From the NCBI RefSeq assembly GCF_018129685.1, contig NZ_JAFCLG010000009.1, positions 1 through 64,000 of the forward strand: a DNA stretch of 64,000 nucleotides, in the 5' to 3' direction. Source of the DNA: Bradyrhizobium manausense (GTDB lineage: Bacteria; Pseudomonadota; Alphaproteobacteria; Rhizobiales; Xanthobacteraceae). This document shows, piece by piece, positions 41,679 to 49,414 of the stretch. How positions within the stretch are numbered: the stretch's first letter is position 1; every line of letters starts with the position of its first letter. The position numbers were made by a program, and so were the translations under genes. Under the pieces are notes generated by a model, which saw only the letters and a program-made list of their open reading frames with translations, was not told where the DNA came from and did not search any database.

Positions 41679-41832
41679 TTGCTCCGCCTCTCCCGCTTGC
41701 GGGAGAGGCCGACGCGCCACGGCGATGCGAAGCATCGTCCGCGCGCGGCGGGTGAGGGTTTTCTCCTCTGGGGGATTGTCCCGTTGCGGATGCACCCTCT
41801 CCCCGGCCCTCTCCCGCAAGCGGGAGAGGGAG
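41679..41832. repeat. REP-like palindromic repeat block B
   Basis: Closely matches block A. The perfect hairpins GCCTCTCCCGC-TT-GCGGGAGAGGC (41686-41709) and CCCTCTCCCGC-AA-GCGGGAGAGGG (41807-41830) flank a shared CGACGCG...GGCGGGTGAGGG core. It fills most of the 318-base gap after the phosphatase gene. The rest (41833-41979) shows only the leader of the next gene. Confidence 0.85.
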
Positions 41833-41979
41833 ATCACCTAACCCGATCTTGATTGGCCGCCACCCGCCCAGCGCGCTATAGTCGCCGTTCCCGCCACCTC
41901 TTTTCCATCACACAAGAGTCTGCTCACGCGGCATCGCCGCGCGTATCCGGCGGGCTGAAATACCTCAGGAGCCTGTTCC

Positions 41980-42798
41980 ATGGACTATCTGAAAACACAG
42001 GGCATCAGCATGCCCAGGCTCGGCCTCGGCACCTTCCGCATGCAGGGCGATGTCTGCCGCGCGGCGGTCGAGACCGCGCTGTCGATCGGCTATCGCCATA
42101 TCGACACCGCCGAAATGTACGCCAACGAGGAAGCCATCGGCGCTGCGCTCAAGGCGGCGGCGGTGCCGCGTGGCGAGCTGCATGTCACGACAAAGGTCTG
42201 GCACGAGAATCTGGCGCCGGACGCGATCCGCCGCGCCTTCGATGCCAGCCTGAAGAAGCTCGGGCTTGATCACGTCGACCTCTATCTCGTGCATTGGCCG
42301 TCAAGATCGGCGAACTGGGGCGCGGTGTTCGAAACCTTGATGAAGCTGAAGGACGAGGGGCGCACGCGGGCGATCGGTGTCGCCAATTTCACCACGGCGC
42401 TGCTCAAGATCGCGGTCGAGGACATCAAGGCGCCGATTGCCTGCAACCAGATCGAATATCACGCGATGCTGGATCAATCGAAGGTGCTGGCCTATCTCAA
42501 GGCGAAGTCGATCCCGCTGGTTGCTTACTGCCCATTGGCTCAGGGACGCTTTGCTACCGATCCGTTGCTCGCTGAGATCGGCGCCAGGCACAATGCGAGC
42601 GCAGCTCAAGTCGCACTGAAATGGCTGCTCGACCAGGACGGCGTCGCCGCGATCCCGAAGGCGTCACGTCGCGAAAGCCAGCAGGCCAATCTCGATGCGC
42701 TGAAGATCGACCTGGATGATGCCGACCGCAACAAGATCGCCGCGCTGCCGAAGGACAAGCGCTGCGTCAATCCGGGCTTTGCGCCCGTTTGGGATTGA
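41980..42798 (+). CDS. aldo/keto reductase
   Basis: 272 residues, an AKR-fold NADPH oxidoreductase. The catalytic tetrad is present: Asp and Tyr in HIDTAEMYANEEAIG, Lys in VTTKVWHENL, and His in YLVHWPS. The cofactor-binding C-terminus carries AIPKASRRESQQANL. It resembles the 2,5-didehydrogluconate reductase (DkgA/B)-like branch that reduces diketogluconate or methylglyoxal-type aldehydes; substrate not settled. Stands alone between repeat blocks B and C. Confidence 0.92.
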   Translation: MDYLKTQGISMPRLGLGTFRMQGDVCRAAVETALSIGYRHIDTAEMYANEEAIGAALKAAAVPRGELHVTTKVWHENLAPDAIRRAFDASLKKLGLDHVDLYLVHWPSRSANWGAVFETLMKLKDEGRTRAIGVANFTTALLKIAVEDIKAPIACNQIEYHAMLDQSKVLAYLKAKSIPLVAYCPLAQGRFATDPLLAEIGARHNASAAQVALKWLLDQDGVAAIPKASRRESQQANLDALKIDLDDADRNKIAALPKDKRCVNPGFAPVWD

Positions 42799-42801
42799 CT
42801 G

Positions 42802-42958
42802 TGCCCTCTCCCCTTGCGGGAGAGGGCATCACCAAAGGTCGATACATGCTCGCTTGGGTGAGGGGTATCTCTCCATGCACTCAGGCATATCTGTATGCGC
42901 TGAGAGATACCCCTCATCCGGCGCTTCGCGCCACCTTCTCCCGCAAGGGGAGAAGGAA
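42802..42958. repeat. REP-like palindromic repeat block C
   Basis: Hairpins CCCTCTCCCC-TTGC-GGGAGAGGG (about 42804-42826) and CCTTCTCCC-GCAA-GGGGAGAAGG (about 42933-42955) enclose a larger inverted repeat, GAGGGGTATCTCTC (42860-42873) with GAGAGATACCCCTC (42902-42915). The terminal hairpins are related to blocks A and B, but the core is different. Confidence 0.8.
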
Positions 42959-42963
42959 GAGCA

Positions 42964-42995
42964 CACAAAGAAATGGCCCCGCGAGGGGCCATTTC
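42964..42995 (-). terminator. rho-independent terminator of the His-rich protein gene
   Basis: GAAATGGCCCC-GCGA-GGGGCCATTTC, a perfect 11-bp stem. Read on the minus strand it is followed by TTTCTTTGTG, 17 bases after the His-rich gene's stop. Confidence 0.8.
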
Positions 42996-43011
42996 CATGT
43001 CGTGTCTCGCA

Positions 43012-43230
43012 TCAGTACATGTGGTGGTGGCCGTGCCTCATCACCACGACCCGGTCGCGATGATGGTACCAGCCGCGATGCCAGCCGTGGTCGCGATGCT
43101 CGCGCATTTCGGCGCGGGCGCCGTAGCCGTGATGGCCGTGCCTGACGATGACTGTCTCAGCACTTGCCAGCGTGGGCGCCGCAACCGCGAGCGCACCGAG
43201 AGCGGCAACGACATAACCAAGCTTCTTCAT
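43012..43230 (-). CDS. small exported His-rich protein (72 aa)
   Basis: The signal peptide KKLGYVVAALGALAVAAPTL with an ASA cleavage site is followed by about 48 residues with around 14 His, many Arg and several Tyr, ending HGHHHMY. The His clusters could bind Ni, Zn or Cu in the periplasm, which is an inference from composition. GGAGGAGG lies 5 bases before the ATG. A perfect EcfG-type promoter is 31 bases upstream, and a terminator follows, so it is a monocistronic general-stress gene. Confidence 0.75.
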   Translation of the reverse strand: MKKLGYVVAALGALAVAAPTLASAETVIVRHGHHGYGARAEMREHRDHGWHRGWYHHRDRVVVMRHGHHHMY

Positions 43231-43260
43231 GATGTCCTCCTCCAACGTAATGCAATTGGC

Positions 43261-43285
43261 AACGGCGCATGGGTGCGAACGTTCC
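43261..43285 (-). promoter_or_regulatory. perfect EcfG-type promoter (GGAAC-N16-CGTT)
   Basis: Minus strand: GGAAC at 43285-43281, 16 bases, CGTT at 43264-43261. It stands directly before the His-rich protein gene. Confidence 0.78.
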
Positions 43286-43323
43286 GGAGGAGCGGGAAGA
43301 GAATTCTGAATGGATGTTCAGCA

Positions 43324-43788
43324 TCAAGACGATTGTTCAGAGCAGCGTTGCTGCGGAAGCGTCGGCTTGCCTGTCTTGACGTATTTGCCGTCCTTGATCG
43401 TGAATTCGCCGCGCTCGCTGCGATTGTAGATCGCGCGCAGGCTGCCATCCTTGGTCAGCATCACGCCGAATTCCCGCGTCTGATGGAGTGATGGAAAGAA
43501 CACCATCAGGTTGAGCAGGCCTCTCGCGTCGACGGTGGCGGACACCACTTCGTTCTCGTCCTTGGCGTCGCCGAAATTGCGCCGGTACATCACCCGGCCG
43601 TCCTTCCGGATTTCGTAAGTCAGAAGCGCGCCCTTGTCGCGGTCGGGGCTCACCGCGCAATCGACCGCCCATGATCCAAGCAGGCCCCATTGCGCGACCG
43701 TCGCCGCGAGCGTTTCGGCACCAGCGAGGGAACAGAAGGCAATCCAAAGCACAGCCGCGATCGTCCAGCGGCTCAAACAACGCGTCAT
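43324..43788 (-). CDS. periplasmic hypothetical protein (154 aa)
   Basis: MTRCLSRWTIAAVLWIAFCS forms a signal peptide ending near AGA. The mature domain contains GLLGSWAVDCAVSPDRDKGA, YRRNFGD and MVFFPSLHQTREFGVMLTKDGSLRA, a beta-rich pattern. I recall similar lipocalin-sized hypothetical proteins in Bradyrhizobium without function. AGGA precedes the ATG at 43788. In the same direction as the His-rich gene but separated by its promoter. Confidence 0.7.
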   Translation of the reverse strand: MTRCLSRWTIAAVLWIAFCSLAGAETLAATVAQWGLLGSWAVDCAVSPDRDKGALLTYEIRKDGRVMYRRNFGDAKDENEVVSATVDARGLLNLMVFFPSLHQTREFGVMLTKDGSLRAIYNRSERGEFTIKDGKYVKTGKPTLPQQRCSEQSS

Positions 43789-43912
43789 GTCCTGAAAAGC
43801 CCCGCCTCGAACATCTCCAAACTGTAGCATCCCCGTCACGGTCGTGCACGCCGGCTGCCATTCGCGCGCGAATTTGATCCGCGTCAATGAGGCGGCGCAC
43901 GTCGGGGGTAAG

Positions 43913-44218
43913 ATGGCGATCCCGAAGGCGAAACTGGTGAGAGCGATGCTGAATCAAGTGATGGATTTCGCGGGCGAGGTGCTGCCGGGAAGCTGTGCGC
44001 TCCCGCCGTATTCCGAAACCGCGTTTCTGGCCGAACTGGGCGAGCGCCTGAGGTCCTCGCGCGCGCGGTGCGCGCTGTCGCGCCGGGAACTGGCCCGCCG
44101 CTCCGGGATTTCCGAGCGCTACATCGCCCAGATCGAGGCCGGCAAGGGCAATGTCTCGATCGTCCTGCTGCTGCGGCTGGCTTCCGCGATCCACGGCAGC
44201 CAGGTCCGGGCGGCCTGA
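43913..44218 (+). CDS. BoxR-like XRE family HTH regulator, without kinase-like domain
   Basis: 101 residues starting MAIPKAKLVRAMLNQVMDFA. The HTH (about 38-95) contains FLAELGERLRSSRARCALSR and ERYIAQIEAGKGNVSIVLLL, strikingly like the DNA-binding half of BoxR, the benzoyl-CoA pathway regulator. BoxR normally continues into a shikimate-kinase-like effector domain that binds benzoyl-CoA; here the chain ends at AIHGSQVRAA. It may be a natural short form or a remnant. The ring-cleavage dioxygenase gene starts about 16 bases later and is a plausible target. Confidence 0.78.
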   Translation: MAIPKAKLVRAMLNQVMDFAGEVLPGSCALPPYSETAFLAELGERLRSSRARCALSRRELARRSGISERYIAQIEAGKGNVSIVLLLRLASAIHGSQVRAA

Positions 44219-44233
44219 CGACCCGGGGTGACC

Positions 44234-45091
44234 ATGATGGGGCAGCTGGTACTCGCGGCCAAGGTCACCCATGTTCCCTCCTTGATGCTGTCGGAGCAGC
44301 CCGGCAGCCCGTTGCGCGCGGCGCGGGAGCCGGCGGTCACGTCGCTCCGCGAGCTCGGGCGGCGGGCAAGAGAGCGCGGCGTCACCAGTTTCGTGGTGTT
44401 CGACACCCACTGGCTCTCCAATTTCGGCTACCACATCAACGCCAATGAGCGGCATCGCGGCGCGTTCACCAGCCACGAGGCGCCGCAGATGATCCAGGAT
44501 CTGCGCTACGATCTGCCGGGCGATACGGCCCTCGCCAAGGCCATCGCGGGCAGGGCGCTCGATGCCGATCTCAACGTCACCGCGCATGAGGTCGCGAGCC
44601 TGGGGCTGGAATACGGCACCATCGTGCCGATGCACTACATGAACCCCGATGGCTTCGCGAAAGTGGTCTCGGTCGCCTCGCCGCTGTTCACCTCGTTCGA
44701 GGAGAGCCGGATTCTCGGCGAAGCAACCCGCCGCGCCATCGAGGCGTCCGGCGAGCGCGTCGCGATCCTCGCCAGCGGTTCGCTCTCGCATAAGCTCTGG
44801 CCCAACAGGAAGCTGGGCCCCGAGGCATGGACATCGGTCGCCAGCGAGTTCAACCGCCAGGTCGATCTGCGCGTGCTCGAGCTATGGCAGGCTCGCCGCT
44901 ACCGCGAATTCCTCGACATGCTTCCGGACTACGCCACCAAGTGCAACGGCGAGGGCGGCATGGCCGACACCATTATGCTGTTCGCCGCGCTTGGCTGGGA
45001 CGAGTACTGTGGCAGAGCCGAGCAGCTCTGCGATTATTTCCCATCCTCCGGGAGCGGTCAGGTCAACGTGGAATTCCACGTCGACCTGTGA
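44234..45091 (+). CDS. hpaD: 3,4-dihydroxyphenylacetate 2,3-dioxygenase (HpaD-type extradiol dioxygenase)
   Basis: About 285 residues. The protein follows the E. coli HpaD/HpcB pattern throughout: LVLAAKVTHVPSLMLSEQPG, VVFDTHWLSNFGYHINANER, EYGTIVPMHYMNPDG, ILASGSLSHKLWP, and GEGGMADTIMLFAALGWDEY with SSGSGQVNVEF at the end. Conserved His of the class III (LigB) Fe(II) centre are present. It opens the homoprotocatechuate ring. No other hpa genes are adjacent, so it may act on another catechol. ATG 44234 and 44237 are both possible; HpaD homology suggests MGQLVLAAK. Confidence 0.88.
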   Translation: MMGQLVLAAKVTHVPSLMLSEQPGSPLRAAREPAVTSLRELGRRARERGVTSFVVFDTHWLSNFGYHINANERHRGAFTSHEAPQMIQDLRYDLPGDTALAKAIAGRALDADLNVTAHEVASLGLEYGTIVPMHYMNPDGFAKVVSVASPLFTSFEESRILGEATRRAIEASGERVAILASGSLSHKLWPNRKLGPEAWTSVASEFNRQVDLRVLELWQARRYREFLDMLPDYATKCNGEGGMADTIMLFAALGWDEYCGRAEQLCDYFPSSGSGQVNVEFHVDL

Positions 45092-45101
45092 GCCATTGGC
45101 G

Positions 45102-46334
45102 TCAGGCCTGCTTCTCCACATTGGCGCTGCGGGCCGGCACGCCGAATTCCTTGCGGCAGACCTCGGCCAGCACGGCGACGCCCTCGCGGATCTGCTGATG
45201 CGTGGGGCTGCCAAAACACAGCCGCAGCCGCGAGCCTGAATGGCCCTTGTTGGTCGACCATTCCGGCCCCGGATTGATCGCGACGCCGGCAGCCAGCGCA
45301 GCCTGATAGAGCTTGAGCGTATCGACCTGGTCGGGCAGTTTCACCCACAGGAAAATGCCGCCCTTGGGCGCCTCGAACTCGGCCGCGGTCCCGAACTGCT
45401 CGTTGAGGGCTTCCATCAGCGTGTCGAGCTTGGCGCGCAGCGCCTTGGTCAGCGCGGGCACGTGGCTGGCGAAATGCGGCTGGCAGTAGGTGGCGAGCAC
45501 CATCTGCTCGAGCGCCCCGGAGCCGGCATCGGTCTTCAGCGCCAGCATCCGCGACATCACATCCCAGGGCGCGACGATGAAGCCGACGCGCAGCGCCGGC
45601 GCGATTGACTTCGAGAACGAGCCGACATGGATCACCCCGCCATTCCGGCTCATCGCGTAGATCGCCGGCGGCCGCTGTCCCGACCAAACGAGGTCGGCAT
45701 AGCAATCGTCCTCGAACACGGGCACGCCGTATTCGGCCGAAAGCCGCAGCAATTCGGCGCGGCGCGATTCCGGCATGATGCTGCCGGTCGGGTTCTGCAC
45801 GGTCGGAATGGTGTAGATGTATTTCGGCCTGACGCCGCGCCCCTTCAGTTCGGCGAGCGTGGCGGCGAGCGCATCCATCCGCATGCCGTCGCCGTCGAGG
45901 GGAACGCCGACGATGTTGACGCCCAGCCGCGTCAGCCGCTGCAGCGCTCCCTGATACGTCTCCTGCTCGACGATCACGGTGTCGCCGCGCGCCAGCAGCG
46001 TGTTGTTGACGAGGTCGAGCGCCTGCAACGAGCCGGACACGATCATGAGATCGTCGACCGTGCAGGTGATGCCGCCATCGCGCTTCAGTTTCGTCACCAG
46101 GAATTCGCGCAGCGGCAGATAGCCCTGGGGGCCATGCGCCAGCCCGTAAGTCGCAAGCGAGCGGCCCTCGCGCTTCAGGGCCTGATTGGCGGCCTCGATC
46201 AGCCCGTCGAGCGGCAATTGCTCGGAATCATTGTTGCCGCCGACAAAGCTGTATTTGGCAAGGCCCGTCCAGCGCGCAGAAGGGGCCGGCAGCCCCGAGG
46301 GAAACAGGGGCGCGAAATCGAAGCTGGACGTCAT
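45102..46334 (-). CDS. PLP-dependent aminotransferase, class I (MocR/LysN-like)
   Basis: 410 residues, fold type I aminotransferase. PLP-binding Lys lies in GSFSKSIAPALRVGFI; other landmarks are NPTGSIMPESRR and EDDCYADLVWSG with the cofactor Asp/Tyr. It is like 2-aminoadipate/branched-chain aminotransferases of the LysN/MocR-catalytic group but lacks the GntR HTH domain. Amino-acid substrate unknown. The 5' leader on the minus strand (46343-46430) is made of repeats of AAGAACA-type sequence. Ends 10 bases from the convergent HpaD stop. Confidence 0.88.
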   Translation of the reverse strand: MTSSFDFAPLFPSGLPAPSARWTGLAKYSFVGGNNDSEQLPLDGLIEAANQALKREGRSLATYGLAHGPQGYLPLREFLVTKLKRDGGITCTVDDLMIVSGSLQALDLVNNTLLARGDTVIVEQETYQGALQRLTRLGVNIVGVPLDGDGMRMDALAATLAELKGRGVRPKYIYTIPTVQNPTGSIMPESRRAELLRLSAEYGVPVFEDDCYADLVWSGQRPPAIYAMSRNGGVIHVGSFSKSIAPALRVGFIVAPWDVMSRMLALKTDAGSGALEQMVLATYCQPHFASHVPALTKALRAKLDTLMEALNEQFGTAAEFEAPKGGIFLWVKLPDQVDTLKLYQAALAAGVAINPGPEWSTNKGHSGSRLRLCFGSPTHQQIREGVAVLAEVCRKEFGVPARSANVEKQA

Positions 46335-46342
46335 GGGAGCGT

Positions 46343-46430
46343 TCCTCGTTTTGTTCTTGTTGGGGTGTTCTTGTCGGGGGGTCTTGTCGGGTTGTTCTTT
46401 TGGTCGTTTTTATTGGGTTGTTCTTCTTGA
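46343..46430 (-). repeat. low-complexity AAGAACA repeats in the aminotransferase leader
   Basis: The plus strand shows TTGTTCTTG, GTGTTCTTG, GTTGTTCTTT and GTTGTTCTTCTTG within 90 bases, a degenerate direct repeat. The rest of the 536-base divergent gap to ribB (46431-46870) is ordinary GC-rich sequence with the GC hairpin GGGCGCC-like region near 46665-46710. I saw no confident riboswitch. Confidence 0.6.
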
Positions 46431-46870
46431 GCGGCCGGTCCGCCGCCGATCGGGCGCTGGGATTTCGATGATGCCATCATGCCAGTGTTTTGCCCGACGG
46501 GTCAAACAAAATTCGTAAAATCCGCATGCGTGCGACGCGGGCCAATAAGCCGTTGATTTTGCAGATCGGGCCTACTGTGCATGGGGTTGTTTTCGAGCTT
46601 GTCGGTGCGATGTCGCGACAGCGCTCGCTTGAAGCGATCTCGCCGGTGGCGGCCCAGTCGACGACGTGGCGCCCTGAGGGCGCTGCCGCCCGTCTTCCGT
46701 CCGGGCGGGGCGCGCCTATATCGCTGGTATGGTCTCTTCGGTGCAAGGCTGAGAGCCCGCCCGGGAGTGGTCTGCGGGCATATGCGGTTGCATCCAGGAC
46801 ACTAGCGCTTGGCTCCAAGTCCGGCTAAGGCGTCCGTCAACTGCGGCCCATAACCATCAGAGATTGGGAC

Positions 46871-47947
46871 ATGCCCGATACCGTTCAGGAAGTTCTGCAA
46901 GCCTTCGCCCGGGGCGAGCTCGTCGTCGTGACCGATGACGAGGACCGCGAGGGCGAGGGCGATCTGATCGTCGCCGCCTCATTCTGCACGGCGGAAAAGA
47001 TGGCCTTCATCATCCGCCACACCTCCGGCATCGTCTGCGCTCCTGTGACCACCGAGGACGCGCGCCGGCTGCGGCTCGATCCGATGGTCGCCCACAACGA
47101 CTCCGCGCACACCACCGCGTTTACGGTCTCGATCGACTACAAGCCCGACGGCGGCACCGGCATCTCGGCCGAGGAGCGCGCCTCCTGCTGCCGTGCGCTG
47201 TCCAATCCCAACGCCGGCGCCAACGACTTCGCCCGCCCGGGCCACATCTTCCCGCTGATCGCAAAGGACGGCGGCGTGCTGCTGCGCTCCGGCCATACCG
47301 AGGCCGCGGTCGATCTCTGCAAGCTCTCGGGCCTTCCGCCGGTCGGCGTCATCAGCGAGCTGATGAACGATGACGGCAGCGTGATGAAGGGCGAGCAGGT
47401 TGCCCAGTTCGCCGCCCGGCACAAGCTGAAGCACGTCACGATTGCGGACATGATCGCCTATCGCCAGGCGCGCGAAAAGCTGATCGAGCGGGTCTCGACC
47501 TTCACCACCGACAGCCCGATCGGACCGCTCCAGGGCTATGCCTACCGCTCGCCGTTCGATTCCATCGCCCACGTCGCCTTCGTCTACAACGGAGTCGGTG
47601 ACGGCAAGAACGTTCTGACGCGCTTCCACAAGCCGAACATCGTCAAGGACATCTTCACCGGCCACAAGCGCATGATGGCCGTGCTCGAGCATTTCAAGAA
47701 ATCCGGCCGCGGCGTGCTGGTTTACCTGCGCGACGGCGCCGCCGGCGTGCCGGTGTCGGCGCTGCCGGACGAGACCGCAACGGAGGCCGACCGCAATCGC
47801 CAGTGGCGCGAGGTTGGTGTCGGCGCGCAGATCCTGCGCGATCTCGGCGTCACCTCGATCCGCCATCTCACCTCGTCGGTGCACGACTACAAGGGTCTCT
47901 CCGGCTTCGGCATCGAGATCGTCGCCAACGAGCAGCTCGAGAGCTAG
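46871..47947 (+). CDS. ribB: 3,4-dihydroxy-2-butanone-4-phosphate synthase with degenerate GTP cyclohydrolase II domain
   Basis: 358 residues. The N-terminal RibB domain (about 1-200) is intact: VVVTDDEDREGEGDLIVAAS, then AHNDSAHTTAFTVSID and RPGHIFPLIAKDGGVLLRSGHTEA with the acidic/His metal ligands. It converts ribulose-5-phosphate to the riboflavin precursor. The C-terminal part (about 205-355) is GTP-cyclohydrolase-II-like. The zinc Cys cluster (usually GDxFGSxxCDCGxQL) is replaced by a sequence without Cys (KPNIVKDIFTGHKRMMAVLE), so it is probably inactive. Shares ribulose-5-phosphate with the cbb pathway. Confidence 0.9.
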   Translation: MPDTVQEVLQAFARGELVVVTDDEDREGEGDLIVAASFCTAEKMAFIIRHTSGIVCAPVTTEDARRLRLDPMVAHNDSAHTTAFTVSIDYKPDGGTGISAEERASCCRALSNPNAGANDFARPGHIFPLIAKDGGVLLRSGHTEAAVDLCKLSGLPPVGVISELMNDDGSVMKGEQVAQFAARHKLKHVTIADMIAYRQAREKLIERVSTFTTDSPIGPLQGYAYRSPFDSIAHVAFVYNGVGDGKNVLTRFHKPNIVKDIFTGHKRMMAVLEHFKKSGRGVLVYLRDGAAGVPVSALPDETATEADRNRQWREVGVGAQILRDLGVTSIRHLTSSVHDYKGLSGFGIEIVANEQLES

Positions 47948-48029
47948 CGCTAACGCAATTGCACTTGTTGCCGTGGCGATTTAGTTTGTCCGGCAATTGT
48001 AGACGGAACCAGACCCGAAAGGACGTTTC

Positions 48030-49244
48030 ATGAGCGCGCGCCCTCAGACCAAGGACAAGCCGGCTGCGGCTTCCTTCCAGTGGGACGATCCGTTCCTGCT
48101 CGACGAGCAGCTGACCGAAGACGAGCGCATGGTGCGCGACACCGCGCGCGCCTACGCGCAGGACAAGCTGATGCCGCGCGTCACCAAGGCCTATCTGGAA
48201 GAGAAGACCGACCGCGAGATCTTCAACGAGATGGGCGAGCTCGGCCTGATCGGCATCACGCTGCCGGAGGAATATGGCTGCGCCAATGCGAGCTACGTGG
48301 CCTATGGCCTCGTTGCGCGCGAGATCGAGCGGGTCGATTCCGGCTATCGCTCGATGAACTCGGTGCAGTCCTCGCTGGTGATGTATCCGATCTACGCCTA
48401 TGGCGACGAGAGCCAGCGCAAGAAGTACCTGCCCAAGCTCGCCAGCGGCGAGTGGGTCGGCTGCTTCGGCCTCACCGAGCCCGATGCCGGCTCCGACCCG
48501 GCCGGGATGAAGACCCGCGCCGAGAAGGTCTCGGACGGTTATCGCCTGACCGGCAGCAAGATGTGGATTTCGAACGCGCCGATCGCCGACGTGTTCGTGA
48601 TCTGGGCCAAGTCGGCCGAGCACGACAATCAGATCCGCGGCTTCGTGCTGGAGAAGGGCATGAAGGGCCTCTCCGCGCCGAAGATCGGCGGCAAGCTGTC
48701 GCTTCGCGCCTCGATCACCGGCGAAGTCGTGATGGACGGCGTCGTGGTCCCCGAGGACGCGTTGCTGCCCAACGTCTCCGGCCTCAAGGGTCCGTTCGGC
48801 TGCCTCAACCGCGCCCGCTACGGCATCTCCTGGGGCGTGCTCGGCGCCGCCGAGGACTGCATGCATCGCGCCCGCCAGTACACGCTCGACCGCAAGCAGT
48901 TCGGCAAGCCGCTCGCCGCGACCCAGCTGGTGCAGAAGAAGCTCGCCGACATGGAGACCGAGATCGCGCTCGGCCTGCAGGGGAGCTTGCGCGTCGGCCG
49001 GCTGATGGACGAAGGCAAGTTCGCGCCCGAGATGATCTCGATCATGAAGCGCAACAATTGCGGCAAGGCGCTCGACATCGCCCGCGTCGCGCGCGACATG
49101 CACGGCGGCAACGGCATCTCGGCCGAGTACCACGTGATGCGCCACGTCCATAACCTCGAGACGGTCAACACCTACGAGGGGACCCACGACGTCCACGCCC
49201 TGATCCTGGGCCGCGCGATCACGGGCATTCAGGCGTTTTTCTGA
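48030..49244 (+). CDS. gcdH: glutaryl-CoA dehydrogenase
   Basis: 404 residues, acyl-CoA dehydrogenase family. FAD/substrate segments are GCFGLTEPDAGSDPAGMKT and MWISNAPIADVFVIW. The catalytic Glu lies in NTYEGTHDVHALILGRAITG near the C-terminus, the position and context typical of glutaryl-CoA dehydrogenases. The Arg in SGYRSMNSVQSSLVM also matches the GcdH pocket. It oxidises and decarboxylates glutaryl-CoA to crotonyl-CoA in lysine/tryptophan/aromatic degradation, passing electrons to ETF. AAAGGACG precedes the ATG. Confidence 0.92.
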   Translation: MSARPQTKDKPAAASFQWDDPFLLDEQLTEDERMVRDTARAYAQDKLMPRVTKAYLEEKTDREIFNEMGELGLIGITLPEEYGCANASYVAYGLVAREIERVDSGYRSMNSVQSSLVMYPIYAYGDESQRKKYLPKLASGEWVGCFGLTEPDAGSDPAGMKTRAEKVSDGYRLTGSKMWISNAPIADVFVIWAKSAEHDNQIRGFVLEKGMKGLSAPKIGGKLSLRASITGEVVMDGVVVPEDALLPNVSGLKGPFGCLNRARYGISWGVLGAAEDCMHRARQYTLDRKQFGKPLAATQLVQKKLADMETEIALGLQGSLRVGRLMDEGKFAPEMISIMKRNNCGKALDIARVARDMHGGNGISAEYHVMRHVHNLETVNTYEGTHDVHALILGRAITGIQAFF

Positions 49245-49280
49245 GCGCCACGGATTCCGCGGTCGGTGTTTTGCTCAACT

Positions 49281-49379
49281 GTCATCGCCCGCGCAGGCGG
49301 GCGATCCAGTATCCCAGAGACCTCGCCTTCGCCACGGAGGCCACGGCGTACTGGATACCCCGCCTTCGCGGGGTATGAC
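49281..49379. repeat. composite palindromic repeat (GTCAT...ATGAC family)
   Basis: 99 bases bounded by GTCAT and ATGAC. Inside are the hairpins TCGCCCGC-GCAG-GCGGGCGA and CCCCGC-CTTC-GCGGGG, plus GATCCAGTA (left) matched by TACTGGAT (right). The whole can fold as a cruciform. A typical Bradyrhizobium intergenic repeat between gcdH and the MBL hydrolase gene. Confidence 0.85.
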
Positions 49380-49414
49380 GGCCGGGGTTGGGTTGGCACT
49401 GCACAGGAAGTCCC

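Noticed and set aside
43337..44791. A 484-codon minus-strand frame across the BoxR-like and HpaD genes
   Set aside because: It is low-complexity Arg/Ala/Gly sequence opposite two recognisable genes.
46560..46870. FMN riboswitch before ribB
   Set aside because: I looked for the RFN core segments (AGGGCGGGG, CCGGCGGTA, GTCAGCAGA). Only weak fragments such as GAGAGCCCGC and AAGTCCGG were seen, in no convincing order. A covariance-model search with the FMN family would decide it.
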